NCBI GenBank assembly: GCA_947625195.1
Contig: CANQNK010000018.1
Coordinates: 1-42,631 of the forward strand
Direction of reading: 5' to 3'
Length of the DNA: 42,631 nucleotides
DNA from: an uncultured Clostridia bacterium
GTDB lineage: Bacteria > Bacillota > Clostridia > Oscillospirales > Ruminococcaceae
Below the pieces are notes generated by a model. It was not told the origin of the DNA. It saw only the letters and a program-made list of their open reading frames with translations, and searched no databases. Numbering within the stretch: position 1 is the first letter of the stretch; the number at the start of each line of letters is the position of its first letter. Positions 8,191 through 15,734 of the stretch are shown here, piece after piece. The translations under genes and the position numbers were made by a program.

Positions 8191-8214
8191 TAAATAACCT
8201 CGTATCTTTAAAAT

Positions 8215-8901
8215 CTACAACTCAATCAGTTTTCCATTTTCAAAATAATAGATATTTTCTTTTTTGTATCCGTACTTTGAGCCCGGAATGCTAATATGCG
8301 GCTCAAACGTAAAATAGGAAACCTCACTGAGCTTATGATTATTTCCTTTCTCAATATACACTCTGTCATCCTTATTTTCAGCAATAGAATGACCTAAATT
8401 TCCCATAAAATCAAGGTTGATAAATCCATGATTCTTTATAATTTCATTGATATGAAAGTACAATTCTTCAAAAGTTGTTTGTGGCTTTACGAAATCCAGC
8501 AATTCTTTATGTAATCTATCTTCCATCATAAGACCATTTCGCCATTCAGCATTTTTTACATCTGTACTTTCAACAACAATACCATCTTCAAGAATAATCG
8601 TCCTTGCATAGTCTCCCCAAATGTTATTGATTTGCGGACTTAAATCTACAGTTATAATATCAGTCTCACCAATGATACGATCACTTATAGTATATTGTTT
8701 TCCTGACACAGAAACCGTTGTCTCATCTCCGGCAAACACAAATGCGCCAATATCCCAATACCAAAATGAGTCTGCTCCGAGCTCTAACATCTTCTGCTCA
8801 CACATTTCTCTTACTTCAATAAGATTCATTCCGGGATGTATACTTTGCTTTATAAATTTTATAGTGTCCTTGGCAATCTGTTGCACCTGTTTGTATTTCA
8901 T
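8215..8901 (-). CDS. M24-family metallopeptidase (Xaa-Pro peptidase-like)
   Basis: The 228-residue product is a single pita-bread domain without the usual N-terminal creatinase domain. The five dimetal ligands of M24 peptidases can be seen: Asp86 (TVDLSP), Asp97 (WGDYAR), His171 (NLGHSI), Glu200 (FTFEPH) and Glu215 (KKENIYY). It is therefore probably an active aminopeptidase or a relative with another substrate. I chose ATG 8901, preceded by AGGAAGG at the right distance, rather than an in-frame codon seven residues upstream. The neighbouring HAD gene is co-directional and close. Low GC compared with flanking genes. Confidence 0.88.
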   Translation of the reverse strand: MKYKQVQQIAKDTIKFIKQSIHPGMNLIEVREMCEQKMLELGADSFWYWDIGAFVFAGDETTVSVSGKQYTISDRIIGETDIITVDLSPQINNIWGDYARTIILEDGIVVESTDVKNAEWRNGLMMEDRLHKELLDFVKPQTTFEELYFHINEIIKNHGFINLDFMGNLGHSIAENKDDRVYIEKGNNHKLSEVSYFTFEPHISIPGSKYGYKKENIYYFENGKLIEL

Positions 8902-9086
8902 TTCAAACCTTCCTATTATCAAATTAACGACTACGTCCGTAAATAGAATCGTTAAAATAAAAGATAAATACCAAAACCTAATTATTTGTGTATAAATCCT
9001 AAAACCACTCTTTACAAAATACTATACCATATCGAGTATTATTTGCCAAGAGATATTTTATTATCTTCTATTTTTTCTTAAAACAC

Positions 9087-9115
9087 TTGAAATTTATTTT
9101 GAAATTTGATACAAT
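9087..9115 (+). promoter_or_regulatory. SigA promoter of the lepB-rbgA-rnhB-yraN operon
   Basis: TTGAAA (9087-9092) and TACAAT (9110-9115) are 17 bp apart. The start of transcription would be near 9122, leaving about 68 nt before the lepB ATG. Confidence 0.7.
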
Positions 9116-9156
9116 AAATATATCTGTTGACAGCTAAAAGGCGTCATTTAAGTTTG

Positions 9157-9189
9157 AAAGGAGATCGGCCGAATATCGGCATATATATT
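9157..9189 (+). promoter_or_regulatory. Unusual lepB ribosome-binding site with hairpin between SD and start
   Basis: A strong Shine-Dalgarno AAAGGAG (9157-9163) lies 26 nt before ATG 9190, too far for normal initiation. Between them is a perfect small hairpin, GCCGA (9168-9172) with TCGGC (9176-9180). If folded, it would shorten the effective distance to about 13 nt. Alternatively initiation uses a rare codon closer to the SD. Confidence 0.45.
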
Positions 9190-9789
9190 ATGGATATAAA
9201 TAATAGGTCGGCAAATGCCGAAGTAATTGAAAATACGCATAAACAAAAAAATAATGAAAGTGTCGTCGGAGATGTTCTGGAATGGCTTGAGGCGATAGCT
9301 ATTGCGGTTATGATTGTGCTGTTGATATTCACTTTTGTATTAAGGCAGGTCGTTGTTGAGGGATCCTCCATGGTGCCCACACTACAAGACGGTGATAAGC
9401 TGATTATTTCTCATTTGTTTTATACGCCTAAGCAGGGGGATATTGTGGTAGTAAACTGCGAGGGCCCGTACAAGCTTAATAAAACGCTTATTAAAAGAGT
9501 TATTGCAACCGAGAATCAAAAGGTCAATATCGACTTTGATACCGGTACCGTAACTGTGGACGGTAAAGTGCTTAAAGAGGACTATATCAACACTTTGACG
9601 ACAAAGGATGAGGGTGCGTTCAAATATCCCGTGACAGTCCCGAAAGGATGTCTGTTTGTGATGGGAGACAACAGAAATAATTCAACGGACTCAAGAAGCA
9701 ACGGTGTAGGTTTTCTGAATACAGAAGATGTTCTGGGTAAGGCGATATTCAGAATCCTTCCTATTTCAAAGTTCGGATTTGTGGAGTAA
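9190..9789 (+). CDS. lepB: Type I signal peptidase
   Basis: The 199-residue membrane enzyme cleaves signal peptides from exported proteins. One N-terminal transmembrane helix (about residues 33-51) is followed by the catalytic serine Ser60 in EGSSMVPTL, the general-base Lys102 in LIKRVIA, and the box E motif GDNRNNSTDSR towards the C-terminus. Length and topology fit the Gram-positive SipS type. ATG 9190 is chosen as the first ATG of the conserved frame; its ribosome-binding site is unusual and described separately. The GTPase gene rbgA begins five bases after the stop. Confidence 0.95.
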   Translation: MDINNRSANAEVIENTHKQKNNESVVGDVLEWLEAIAIAVMIVLLIFTFVLRQVVVEGSSMVPTLQDGDKLIISHLFYTPKQGDIVVVNCEGPYKLNKTLIKRVIATENQKVNIDFDTGTVTVDGKVLKEDYINTLTTKDEGAFKYPVTVPKGCLFVMGDNRNNSTDSRSNGVGFLNTEDVLGKAIFRILPISKFGFVE

Positions 9790-9793
9790 CACT

Positions 9794-10690
9794 ATGAGTG
9801 AGGCGATAAGCGTACAGTGGTTTCCCGGGCACATGGCGAAGACAAGGCGCATAATCACAAAAAGTCTGGCGCTTGTTGACGCTGTTGTGGAAATTATCGA
9901 TGCCAGAATACCTTTTTCCAGTAGAAATCCCGAGTTGGACAAACTGGTAGGGAAAAAACCGCGGCTTGTAGTACTAAATAAATGCGACACTGCTGATGAG
10001 GCGGTAACTTTGAAGTGGCTCGATTTTTACAAGAGGCGGGGGATATCGGCAATTGCAGCAGACTGTAGGAGCGGCATGGGAGTAAATAGGTTTCTGCCCG
10101 CGCTGAAAGAGCTTTTAAAAGCCAAAATTGACAAGTGGCAGGAAAGCGGTATGGTCGGCAGACCTATAAGAATAATGATCGTGGGGATCCCCAATGTCGG
10201 GAAATCCTCATTAATAAACAGGCTTTCAGGCAGAAGAACCGCTAAGGTTGAGGACAGGCCGGGCGTTACCAGAGGTAAGCAGTGGGTAAGTCTTTCTCAG
10301 GGGGTTGAGCTTTTGGATATGCCGGGCGTGCTATGGCCTAAGTTTGAGGATGAGCAGGTAGGGGAAAACCTTGCGTTTACAGGTGCTATAAAGGACAACA
10401 TAATGGATATTGAGTACCTTGCGTGCAGACTTCTTCAGTTTTTAAAAAAGGGTTATGCCGACAGAGTCATTGAGCGCTATGGTGTTGACCTTGACGATAT
10501 TGTGCCTGACGACAGCTCTTTGAGCGACTTAGGCGTGGGATATGAGATTTTAAACAGAATAGGAAAAAAACGCGGCTTTTTGATTTCGGGAGGAGAGGTG
10601 AATACCGAGCGTGCGGCGATAACGGTGATAGACGAGTTTCGCGCAGGAAAGCTGGGAAGAATTTCTCTTGAAAAGCCGCAAAGTGACTGA
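9794..10690 (+). CDS. rbgA: Ribosome biogenesis GTPase RbgA (YlqF)
   Basis: The 298-residue protein is a circularly permuted GTPase needed for late 50S assembly. The N-terminal motif 'QWFPGHMAKTRR' is diagnostic. Order of G motifs is permuted: G4 NKCD (62-65) comes before G1 GIPNVGKSS (131-139) and G3 DMPG. The C-terminal helical RNA-binding domain follows. ATG 9794 is preceded by a GGAG in the end of lepB; an in-frame start further upstream would overlap lepB by over 60 bp. It is followed two bases later by the rnhB ATG, consistent with one operon. Confidence 0.95.
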   Translation: MSEAISVQWFPGHMAKTRRIITKSLALVDAVVEIIDARIPFSSRNPELDKLVGKKPRLVVLNKCDTADEAVTLKWLDFYKRRGISAIAADCRSGMGVNRFLPALKELLKAKIDKWQESGMVGRPIRIMIVGIPNVGKSSLINRLSGRRTAKVEDRPGVTRGKQWVSLSQGVELLDMPGVLWPKFEDEQVGENLAFTGAIKDNIMDIEYLACRLLQFLKKGYADRVIERYGVDLDDIVPDDSSLSDLGVGYEILNRIGKKRGFLISGGEVNTERAAITVIDEFRAGKLGRISLEKPQSD

Positions 10691-10691
10691 A

Positions 10692-11306
10692 ATGGATCTT
10701 TTTGAATTTGACAACGAAATAAAATTTAAAAGCTCTGTATCGCTTATCTGCGGAGTTGACGAGGCGGGCAGAGGCCCGCTTGCAGGAGACGTTTATGCCG
10801 CCGCAGTGGTCTTTCCCGACGGGGTTGTAATTGACGGTATAAACGATTCTAAAAAGCTTAGCGAGAAAAAGCGTGAGGAGCTTTTTTCAAGGATAATAAG
10901 CGAAGCGGCGGCTTACTCTATTTCAACGGCAAGCGTGAGGGAAATTGAAGAGATAAACATATTAAACGCCGCGATGCTCGCTATGAAACGGGCGATTGAA
11001 TCGCTGTCGATAACGCCTGATCTTGTGCTTGTGGACGGAAACAAAACGCCGGATATAACAATGAAGGCCGCAGCTGTAATAAAGGGCGATGCAAAGAGTC
11101 AGTCGATCGCGGCAGCGTCAATTCTTGCAAAGGTTGCAAGGGACAGGTATATGAGGGAAATTGATAAAAAATATCCTCAGTATCAGTTTTCAAAGCATAA
11201 GGGTTACGGCACTACGCTTCATTACGAGTTGATAGATAAATACGGCGTTTCGGACATTCACAGAATGAGCTTTTTAAAAAAGCATTTTGAAAAGAAAAAT
11301 GGATAA
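10692..11306 (+). CDS. rnhB: Ribonuclease HII
   Basis: The enzyme, about 204 residues, cleaves RNA in RNA-DNA hybrids and removes single ribonucleotides. The catalytic DE of 'CGVDEAGRGPLAG' near residue 22, Asp in 'LVLVDGN' and 'AAASILAKVARDRYM' with its final Asp are present. The ATG at 10692 directly follows the stop of rbgA; a TTG eight codons upstream is possible, and neither has a strong SD. It overlaps yraN by 8 bp. Confidence 0.93.
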   Translation: MDLFEFDNEIKFKSSVSLICGVDEAGRGPLAGDVYAAAVVFPDGVVIDGINDSKKLSEKKREELFSRIISEAAAYSISTASVREIEEINILNAAMLAMKRAIESLSITPDLVLVDGNKTPDITMKAAAVIKGDAKSQSIAAASILAKVARDRYMREIDKKYPQYQFSKHKGYGTTLHYELIDKYGVSDIHRMSFLKKHFEKKNG

Positions 11307-11661
11307 GAGACATATTGGTAACATAGGCGAGGATGCAGTATGCCTTTATCTTAAGAATAAGGGCTGCGAAATAGTAAGGCGAAACTTCACCATAAAAGGC
11401 GGAGAGATAGACATTATCGCAAAAAAGGACGGCAGGCTGTTTTTTGTTGAGGTTAAAACCAGAATGCCAAGCCCTTTAGTTTCGGGAGAATCGGCTATAA
11501 CCAGAGATAAAAAAGCACATATTATTAAAGCCGCAAGGGCATTTCTTGGCACGGTTGACGTGATACCAAGTTGTAGATTTGACGTTGCTGCGGTAACTCT
11601 TGACGGCGGTAAGGTAACAAAAATCAATTACTATCCGGACGCATTTGACGCAAGCAAGTAA
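11299..11661 (+). CDS. yraN: YraN/UPF0102 family endonuclease-like protein
   Basis: This product of 120 residues has a PD-(D/E)xK nuclease-like core: 'GNIGEDAVCLYLKNKG', then GGEIDIIAKK with the Asp, and FVEVKTR with the E-x-K pair. UPF0102 proteins are widespread, resemble Holliday-junction resolvases in fold, and have no settled role. It overlaps rnhB by 8 bp, the arrangement seen in many Firmicutes. The ATG 11299 is chosen; a TTG four codons upstream is also open. No terminator is obvious before thrC. Confidence 0.9.
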   Translation: MDKRHIGNIGEDAVCLYLKNKGCEIVRRNFTIKGGEIDIIAKKDGRLFFVEVKTRMPSPLVSGESAITRDKKAHIIKAARAFLGTVDVIPSCRFDVAAVTLDGGKVTKINYYPDAFDASK

Positions 11662-11769
11662 TGGCTTTGGAATTTACGGGCCTGCAAGAAAAGCGTTTTG
11701 ATAAGAAAATTATTGAACATGTAAACACAGTATTTAATTTGAAATTTATTTTTAATCGGAGGATTTTTT

Positions 11770-13260
11770 ATGTATTACAAAAGCACAAGAGACTCAGGCG
11801 TGAAGGTCACTTCCGCTGAGGCTATCGCACAGGGGATCTCAAAGGACGGGGGATTATTCGTTCCGAGCGGGATACCAAAGCTTTCACTTGACGAAATTAT
11901 AAGCCTTAGGGATATGTCTTACCCTGAAAGGGCAGCCTTAATTTTCTCAAAATATCTGACGGACTTTTCAAACGCTGAGATCCGTTACTGCACCGATAAT
12001 GCATACACAGACAAGGCCTTTGATACTGAGAACATCTGCGAGATAGCGCATCTTTTTGACGGTACATATATGCTTGAGCTATGGCACGGACCGACCTGCG
12101 CTTTCAAGGATATGGCGCTTCAGATACTTCCGTATCTCGTTACTACTTCTGTCAAGAAGCTGGGGGTTTCAAAAAAGGTGGTAATTCTGGTCGCCACGTC
12201 CGGAGATACGGGCAAGGCGGCTCTTGAGGGCTTTAAGGACGTTGAGGGCACTCAGATCATGGTCTTTTATCCAGAGGACGGTGTTTCTGCAATGCAGAAA
12301 AAGCAGATGACGACGCAGGAGGGCGGAAATGTCGGGGTATGTGCGATAAAGGGCAACTTCGATGACGCACAAAATGGCGTAAAGGCTATTTTTACCGACA
12401 ACGAGGTTGTATCTTCTCTTGAAAAGAACGGGAAGATGTTTTCGTCTGCGAACTCCATAAACTGGGGAAGACTTGCACCTCAGATAATCTACTACGTTTC
12501 AAGTTATGCTCAGCTTGTCAAAAACGGAGAGATAAAGCCGGGTGAAAAGATCAACATCGTGGTGCCGACAGGAAACTTCGGCAATATTCTCGCCGGATAT
12601 TACGCCAAAGAAATGGGCGTTCCCGTAAACAAGCTTATTTGCGCTTCTAACTCAAACAACGTGTTGACCGACTTTATTGAAACGGGTGTTTACGACAGAA
12701 ACAGAAGCTTTTATACAACGATTTCTCCCTCTATGGACATTCTGATTTCTTCAAACCTTGAAAGACTTCTTTATCACCTATCGGGAGAGAATGACTCTCT
12801 TATCAGAGAGTGGTTTGCATCTCTTAAGGAAACGGGAAAATATAAGGTTACAGATGAGGTGTTTGAGAAAATCAAAAAGGACTTTTGTGCGGGATATTGC
12901 AGCGACGCGGAAACCAAAGACCTTATAAAGAGAGTTTTTGAAAGGTATTATTATCTGTGCGATACGCATACTGCGGTTGCGGTTAAGGTTTATGAAGATT
13001 ATGTAAAGAAAACGGGAGACAAAACCCGAACGCTTATAGCTTCTACCGCTAATCCGTACAAGTTTTCAGGAAGCGTTCTTGACGCGTTGGGTGAGGCGGA
13101 CGCCAATGCTGACGAGTTTGAGCTTGTTGATAAGCTTAATAAGGTTTCGGGCATGGAGGTTCCGAAATCTCTGGACGAACTTAAATCAAAGCAAGTCCGC
13201 TTTGTGCAGTCCATTGACAAGAACGATATGAAGCAGTATGTTTTGAAAACGCTTGCTTAA
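11770..13260 (+). CDS. thrC: Threonine synthase
   Basis: The PLP enzyme of 496 residues converts O-phosphohomoserine to threonine. The Schiff-base lysine is Lys113 in GPTCAFKDMALQ; the phosphate-binding loop is 'TSGDTGKAALEG'; 'VVPTGNFGNILAGYYAKEMG' is also typical. The N-terminal MYYKSTRDSG.VKVTSAEAIAQGISKDGGLFVP is characteristic of the longer bacterial class. A CGGAGG precedes the ATG. About 110 bp separate it from yraN, with no clear promoter. No other threonine-pathway gene is nearby. Confidence 0.97.
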   Translation: MYYKSTRDSGVKVTSAEAIAQGISKDGGLFVPSGIPKLSLDEIISLRDMSYPERAALIFSKYLTDFSNAEIRYCTDNAYTDKAFDTENICEIAHLFDGTYMLELWHGPTCAFKDMALQILPYLVTTSVKKLGVSKKVVILVATSGDTGKAALEGFKDVEGTQIMVFYPEDGVSAMQKKQMTTQEGGNVGVCAIKGNFDDAQNGVKAIFTDNEVVSSLEKNGKMFSSANSINWGRLAPQIIYYVSSYAQLVKNGEIKPGEKINIVVPTGNFGNILAGYYAKEMGVPVNKLICASNSNNVLTDFIETGVYDRNRSFYTTISPSMDILISSNLERLLYHLSGENDSLIREWFASLKETGKYKVTDEVFEKIKKDFCAGYCSDAETKDLIKRVFERYYYLCDTHTAVAVKVYEDYVKKTGDKTRTLIASTANPYKFSGSVLDALGEADANADEFELVDKLNKVSGMEVPKSLDELKSKQVRFVQSIDKNDMKQYVLKTLA

Positions 13261-13275
13261 ATACTCATTTATGTA

Positions 13276-13308
13276 AATCGTCTGCCTTATGCGACAGACG
13301 ATTTTCTG
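13276..13308. terminator. Bidirectional terminator between thrC and DUF1540 gene
   Basis: A 9-bp stem (13276-13284 with 13295-13303), preceded by A residues and followed by TTTCT, lies between two convergent genes and could end transcription in both directions. Confidence 0.7.
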
Positions 13309-13311
13309 TGA

Positions 13312-13476
13312 CTACTGGTTTCTGGGTTTAAATGTTCTGCAAATTGTCTCATCACAGCAGTTTGGTTTATCACAGCAACAACAAATGTCGATGTTTCCCG
13401 CAACGCATTCGCACTGGTTTCTGTTGTATACGCAATTTGCAACGTCACAGTTGATTCCACGGATTTTATTTTCCAT
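13312..13476 (-). CDS. DUF1540 small Cys-rich protein
   Basis: The 54-residue protein begins MENKIRGINCDVANCVYN and continues with a CECVAGNIDICCCC block and 'ETICRTF' near the end, matching DUF1540 proteins, small probably metal-binding clostridial proteins of unknown role. ATG 13476 follows an AAGGGG site at proper spacing; an in-frame codon 18 residues upstream has no such site. Eleven cysteines in 54 residues is striking even for the family, with an extra CCCC-type run in the middle. Confidence 0.85.
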   Translation of the reverse strand: MENKIRGINCDVANCVYNRNQCECVAGNIDICCCCDKPNCCDETICRTFKPRNQ

Positions 13477-13578
13477 AACTAAAACCCCTTTCGCAGAAAA
13501 ATTTTTTCTCTGCATTAGTATTTTGAGCATCTGTTACTTTAATATAAGAGTAAATTTTTTGAAATCAGGTGAGTTATT

Positions 13579-14277
13579 TTGGCAATTTTTACAATAGCGG
13601 ATCTGCACCTTTCTTTAGGCGTTAATAAGCCGATGGATATTTTCGGGGGCTGGAGCGACTATGTTTTAAGGCTTGAGGAAAGCTTTAAAGCCAACATAAA
13701 AAATGATGACACGGTCGTTATTCCGGGAGATATTTCCTGGGGAATAAATCTTTCAGAGGCAAAGCCTGATTTTGCTTTTTTAAATTCTTTGCCGGGAGAG
13801 AAAATTCTGATTAAGGGAAATCATGATTACTGGTGGGAAACAAAAACAAAGCTTGAGAAATTTTTTTTACAAAACAACTTCGACACCTTGAAAATTCTTT
13901 TTAACAATCACTACAGGTACGGCGAGTTCGGAATATGCGGAACTCGCGGTTGGATAAACGAAAAAAAAGGCGAGCATGCTGACAAGAAGGTGCTTATGCG
14001 TGAGGCGGCAAGGCTTGAGACCTCAATAAAATCGGCAATTTCCAGTGGATTGAAGCCGGTGGTGTTTTTGCATTATCCGCCCATTTATTACAACGAGCGG
14101 AATTACGAGATCTTAGAGGTGCTGCACAGGTACGATATAAAAAAGTGCTTTTACGGACATATTCACGGAACGGCGCAGAACTATGCCATAGACGGCGTTG
14201 TAGACGGGATAGATTTCAGGCTTATCTCCGCCGATTACCTTAAGTTTGTTCCGATAGATATCACGGGTGAGCTTTAA
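13579..14277 (+). CDS. Calcineurin-like metallophosphoesterase
   Basis: The cytoplasmic protein of 232 residues shows all metallophosphoesterase blocks: ADLHLS (N-terminal D-x-H), GDISWG, GNHDYWW, FLHYPP and GHIHG. It resembles the YkuE/'Ser/Thr phosphatase' type of clostridial predicted phosphohydrolases; the substrate is unknown. The start is TTG 13579 after AGGTGA. It is divergent from the DUF1540 gene and is followed by its own terminator. Confidence 0.9.
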   Translation: MAIFTIADLHLSLGVNKPMDIFGGWSDYVLRLEESFKANIKNDDTVVIPGDISWGINLSEAKPDFAFLNSLPGEKILIKGNHDYWWETKTKLEKFFLQNNFDTLKILFNNHYRYGEFGICGTRGWINEKKGEHADKKVLMREAARLETSIKSAISSGLKPVVFLHYPPIYYNERNYEILEVLHRYDIKKCFYGHIHGTAQNYAIDGVVDGIDFRLISADYLKFVPIDITGEL

Positions 14278-14290
14278 TAAAAAGCAAAAT

Positions 14291-14320
14291 AACCGTCCGA
14301 CAAAGTAGGACGGTTTATCA
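14291..14320 (+). terminator. Terminator after the metallophosphoesterase gene
   Basis: AACCGTCC (14291-14298) pairs with GGACGGTT (14308-14315), 9-nt loop, just after the stop at 14277. The following T tract is weak. Confidence 0.6.
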
Positions 14321-14365
14321 AAAATCATTTCATACAGCGAGACTTTTTTCAATTGCTTCAAAGAC

Positions 14366-14403
14366 AAAAACACCGCCAATCAAAAAGATCGGAGGTGTTT
14401 TGA
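14366..14403 (-). terminator. Terminator of the kinase/binding-protein operon
   Basis: An imperfect long stem between AAACACCGCC (from 14369) and GGAGGTGTTT (to 14400) lies 30 bp past the stop of the binding-protein gene on the minus strand, and ends in a T run there. Confidence 0.65.
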
Positions 14404-14432
14404 TTTTATCCATCAGATAAATATTATTTATA

Positions 14433-15707
14433 CTAAAATCCGTCAGCTCCCTGAGTTTTGGCTTTCTTAATGCGATAGTCATCCATAAGTTTCACACAGC
14501 CGGACACATCAGTATCTTTGTTAAACATACTTCCAAAAGCGGCAGCCACATCGTCCGCACTGTAGCCGATTATTCTTGATGCAGCGGTGGATGCGCGTTC
14601 GTTCTCTGCAATAGAGGCGCCGGCATCCGTTACCATTTGTGACTGTATATTTGTCGTCTGACCTTTAAAGCAGTTTACAGTTGAAATTCCGTCAAATGCA
14701 ATATTGTAATTCTTATCTGTTGCACAGAAAGACAAAAATTCCAATGCCGTTTTAAGCCGGTCGCTGTTTTTGTTGACCATCATCATATTCAGGTTACCGC
14801 CCTCGTATGTGCCGCCATCGACAGTATTCATAAATATGGGCATCAGTGCAAAATCATCAACGGAATACTTATTTCCCTGCTCAAAATCCGTATAAAACCA
14901 CGTATCCCATATGAATGTCATGACCGCATCTCCTGAGCCCATATCTGTGCTGATATCAGACCAGTCTTTTTTAAGGTAATCAGATCCGAACCATCCCTTA
15001 TCGGCTGCGTTCTTTATCCATTTCACCATATTCGTTACTTCAGGGATATCGGAGTAGGTGATTTCATTTTTATTAAGCTTATCAAGCAACGACGGATCGT
15101 CAGCAAAAACAGGATCCAGACCAAGCTGGAACATCCATGTACAGCCGTCCTCTGGCCAGCATATCGGAGTATAGCCTATTTCTGCAAGCGCCTGACACAG
15201 AAAGTCAAACTCCGCCTGCGTGGTGGCTGGTTTAAGCCCCAGACTATTCAGCAGAGTTTTATTATAATAGCACCCGGAAACAGAGCTTTCCCAGAAGGGC
15301 AGACCCAGAAGGTTTCCTTTGCTGTCAAGACAATAATCGCGGGAGCGGTCTGTCAGATCACTCACCCAGCTTTCATTGTTGAGGTAATAGAAATTATCGG
15401 AAACGTCAAAGCGTTCCAGATCGGCGTTGTGAAAATGCATAAACACATCCGGAACATCGCCGTGTGCAAATTTTTCGGTGGCCTCGGTTTCAAAATCAGC
15501 GTCCTCAATTGCGATGATATCCAGCATTGTTCCGGTAGATTTCTGGTACTGGTCAAAAATGCTGGTCATATAGCTTTTTTGCATATCGCTTTTTCTGCCC
15601 ATAATTGTTAAAGATGTTTTGTCAGACATCTCTGAAGTTCCATTGCAGGTCGTGATAGAAATTGCCGCGGCAAGCGTCAGCAGCACGGAGAAATATCTTT
15701 TTTTCAT
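14433..15707 (-). CDS. Extracellular solute (sugar)-binding lipoprotein, permease-less
   Basis: The 424-residue protein is a family 1 solute-binding protein like those of ABC sugar importers. A short signal peptide with lipobox ISITTC puts the lipidated Cys at residue 21 (Thr at -1 is unusual); 'TSLTIMGRKSDMQKSYMTSIFDQYQKSTG' is the typical first lobe. ATG 15707 is preceded by AAGGGGG; an in-frame codon seven residues upstream would place the ribosome-binding site inside the coding region. It lies 27 bp behind the hybrid kinase gene, with no ABC permease or ATPase nearby. I infer that it presents a ligand to the kinase rather than feeding a transporter, or works with permeases encoded elsewhere. 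Confidence 0.9.
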   Translation of the reverse strand: MKKRYFSVLLTLAAAISITTCNGTSEMSDKTSLTIMGRKSDMQKSYMTSIFDQYQKSTGTMLDIIAIEDADFETEATEKFAHGDVPDVFMHFHNADLERFDVSDNFYYLNNESWVSDLTDRSRDYCLDSKGNLLGLPFWESSVSGCYYNKTLLNSLGLKPATTQAEFDFLCQALAEIGYTPICWPEDGCTWMFQLGLDPVFADDPSLLDKLNKNEITYSDIPEVTNMVKWIKNAADKGWFGSDYLKKDWSDISTDMGSGDAVMTFIWDTWFYTDFEQGNKYSVDDFALMPIFMNTVDGGTYEGGNLNMMMVNKNSDRLKTALEFLSFCATDKNYNIAFDGISTVNCFKGQTTNIQSQMVTDAGASIAENERASTAASRIIGYSADDVAAAFGSMFNKDTDVSGCVKLMDDYRIKKAKTQGADGF

Positions 15708-15734
15708 TTGCAATCCCCCTTGTTGCAAAACATG

